Shown here in pieces: positions 63,466 through 64,000 of a DNA stretch of 64,000 nt. The notes under the pieces are model-generated. The model searched no databases. It saw nothing but the letters and a program-made list of their open reading frames with translations, and had not been told where the DNA came from. Position 1 is the stretch's first letter. Each line of letters opens with the position of its first letter. The position numbers were made by a program, and so were the translations under genes. Source of the stretch: Streptomyces sp. Je 1-332. Its GTDB lineage: Bacteria; Actinomycetota; Actinomycetes; Streptomycetales; Streptomycetaceae. The stretch spans positions 6,820,001 to 6,884,000 of the forward strand of contig NZ_CP160402.1 of the NCBI RefSeq assembly GCF_040730185.1. The letters are read 5' to 3'.

Positions 63466-64000
63466 TCAGATCACTCCGTTCGACTTGAGCAGGCGCAGTT
63501 CCTCGTCGCCGAGGCCCAGCTCACCGACGAAGACCTCCGCGTTGTGCTCGCCGAGGAGCGGCGAACTGACCACGTCGACGGGGGAGTCCGACAGCTTCAG
63601 GGGGGAGCCGACCGTGGTGAAGGAGCCGCGCCGCGGATGCGCGACCTCGACGACCATCTCGTTCGCGGACAGCGAGGCGTCCTCGATGATCTCCTTGGTG
63701 GAGAGGATCGGGCCGCACGGGATGTTGTGTGCGTTGAGCCGCTCGAGGACGTCCCACTTGGGGAGCGTCGCGGACCACTCCTCGATCAGCTGGAACATCT
63801 TGCCGAGCTTGGGAAGCCGGGCCTCCGGGGTGGCCCATTCGGGGTCCTCGGCGAGCTCGGGGCGCCCGATGAGCTCGGTGAGCGGCTGCCAGCCCACGGG
63901 CTGCACGATGACGTACACGTAGTCGTTCGGGCCACCCGGCGCGCACTTGACCGCCCAGCCGGGCTGCCCGCCGCCGGACGCGTTGCCGGAGCGCGGCACC
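63466..64000 (-). CDS. frc: Formyl-CoA:oxalate CoA-transferase, partial (5' end beyond window)
   Basis: The C-terminal 177 or so residues of a family III CoA transferase. The sequence GNASGGGQPGWAVKC is the glycine-rich loop of formyl-CoA transferase, and VGSPLKLSD and PLLGEHNAEV match its C-terminal part. Frc moves CoA from formyl-CoA to oxalate, giving oxalyl-CoA for decarboxylation. The N-terminal half and start codon lie to the right of the window. It leads into the acyl-CoA synthetase with a three-base gap. The assignment to Frc rather than another CaiB-type transferase rests on this loop plus the adjacent OFA antiporter. Confidence 0.9.
   Translation of the reverse strand, partial: VPRSGNASGGGQPGWAVKCAPGGPNDYVYVIVQPVGWQPLTELIGRPELAEDPEWATPEARLPKLGKMFQLIEEWSATLPKWDVLERLNAHNIPCGPILSTKEIIEDASLSANEMVVEVAHPRRGSFTTVGSPLKLSDSPVDVVSSPLLGEHNAEVFVGELGLGDEELRLLKSNGVI

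Overview
This is a chromosomal window from a high-GC actinomycete, almost certainly a Streptomyces. Evidence: roughly 70% GC with strong third-position G/C bias, many GTG and TTG starts, actinobacterial families (a large HTH-STAND-WD40 protein, FadR-type GntR and ROK regulators, OFA-family antiporters, an SCO3242-type prenyltransferase), and palindromic elements of the kind common in Streptomyces spacers. I see no rRNA, tRNA, insertion sequence, prophage or CRISPR array, and no gap between genes longer than about 260 bp. All calls come from reading the sequence; no database search was run.

Layout. 1-6330 (-): narGHJI, respiratory nitrate reductase, with narI cut by the window edge. 6.5-11.5 kb: small genes (membrane protein, MmyB-type regulator, pterin dehydratase, two methyltransferases, polytopic glycosyltransferase). 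11.7-15.4 kb: a 1233-residue HTH-STAND-WD40 protein behind a palindromic operator. 15.5-23.3 kb (-): aldo/keto reductase, then fadD-livJ-livHMF-livG, in which permeases and one ATPase are fused in one 944-residue polypeptide. 23.5-28.7 kb: LysR regulator and divergent SBF-type transporter, DUF4185 protein, secreted sialidase. 28.9-35.7 kb (-): a formate dehydrogenase operon (ketopantoate-reductase-like gene, catalytic subunit, NuoE-NuoF fusion, iron-sulfur subunit, fdhD). 35.9-39.2 kb (+): OFA antiporter with its small partner, a FabH-like synthase, and a GntR regulator. 39.4-50.7 kb (+): ROK regulator, sugar ABC transporter, Gfo/Idh oxidoreductase, TIM-barrel isomerase, then secreted sugar dehydrogenase and a ThuA-DUF1080 hydrolase. 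50.9-58.5 kb (+): seven tightly coupled genes forming an ebo-type cluster. 58.6-59.7 kb: a Tat-exported TIM-barrel protein. 59.8-64 kb (-): oxalate genes (antiporter, ADP-forming acyl-CoA synthetase, formyl-CoA transferase cut by the edge).

How it works together. The right-end oxalate genes should yield formate once an oxalyl-CoA decarboxylase, not in the window, is added; the 29-35 kb dehydrogenase could oxidise that formate to feed NAD, and the nitrate reductase at the left edge is a possible respiratory sink. The 39-50 kb block looks like oxidative glycoside use (uptake, 3-keto chemistry, hydrolysis). The ebo-type block looks like synthesis or export of a prenylated cyclitol-like molecule of unknown structure.

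Most notable observations: (1) related palindromic repeats lie in frame inside two unrelated fusion proteins, at domain junctions, and part of the element is read in different frames; (2) the formate dehydrogenase alpha subunit is split exactly after its N-terminal iron-sulfur module, with the halves in reversed order; (3) an ebo cluster with an inositol-phosphate-synthase-like protein and no EboD-type cyclase; (4) a triplicated 26-bp RBS/start module that forms a chain of overlapping 9-codon reading frames; (5) a shared GntR site and a shared 79-bp promoter block that tie transcription units together.
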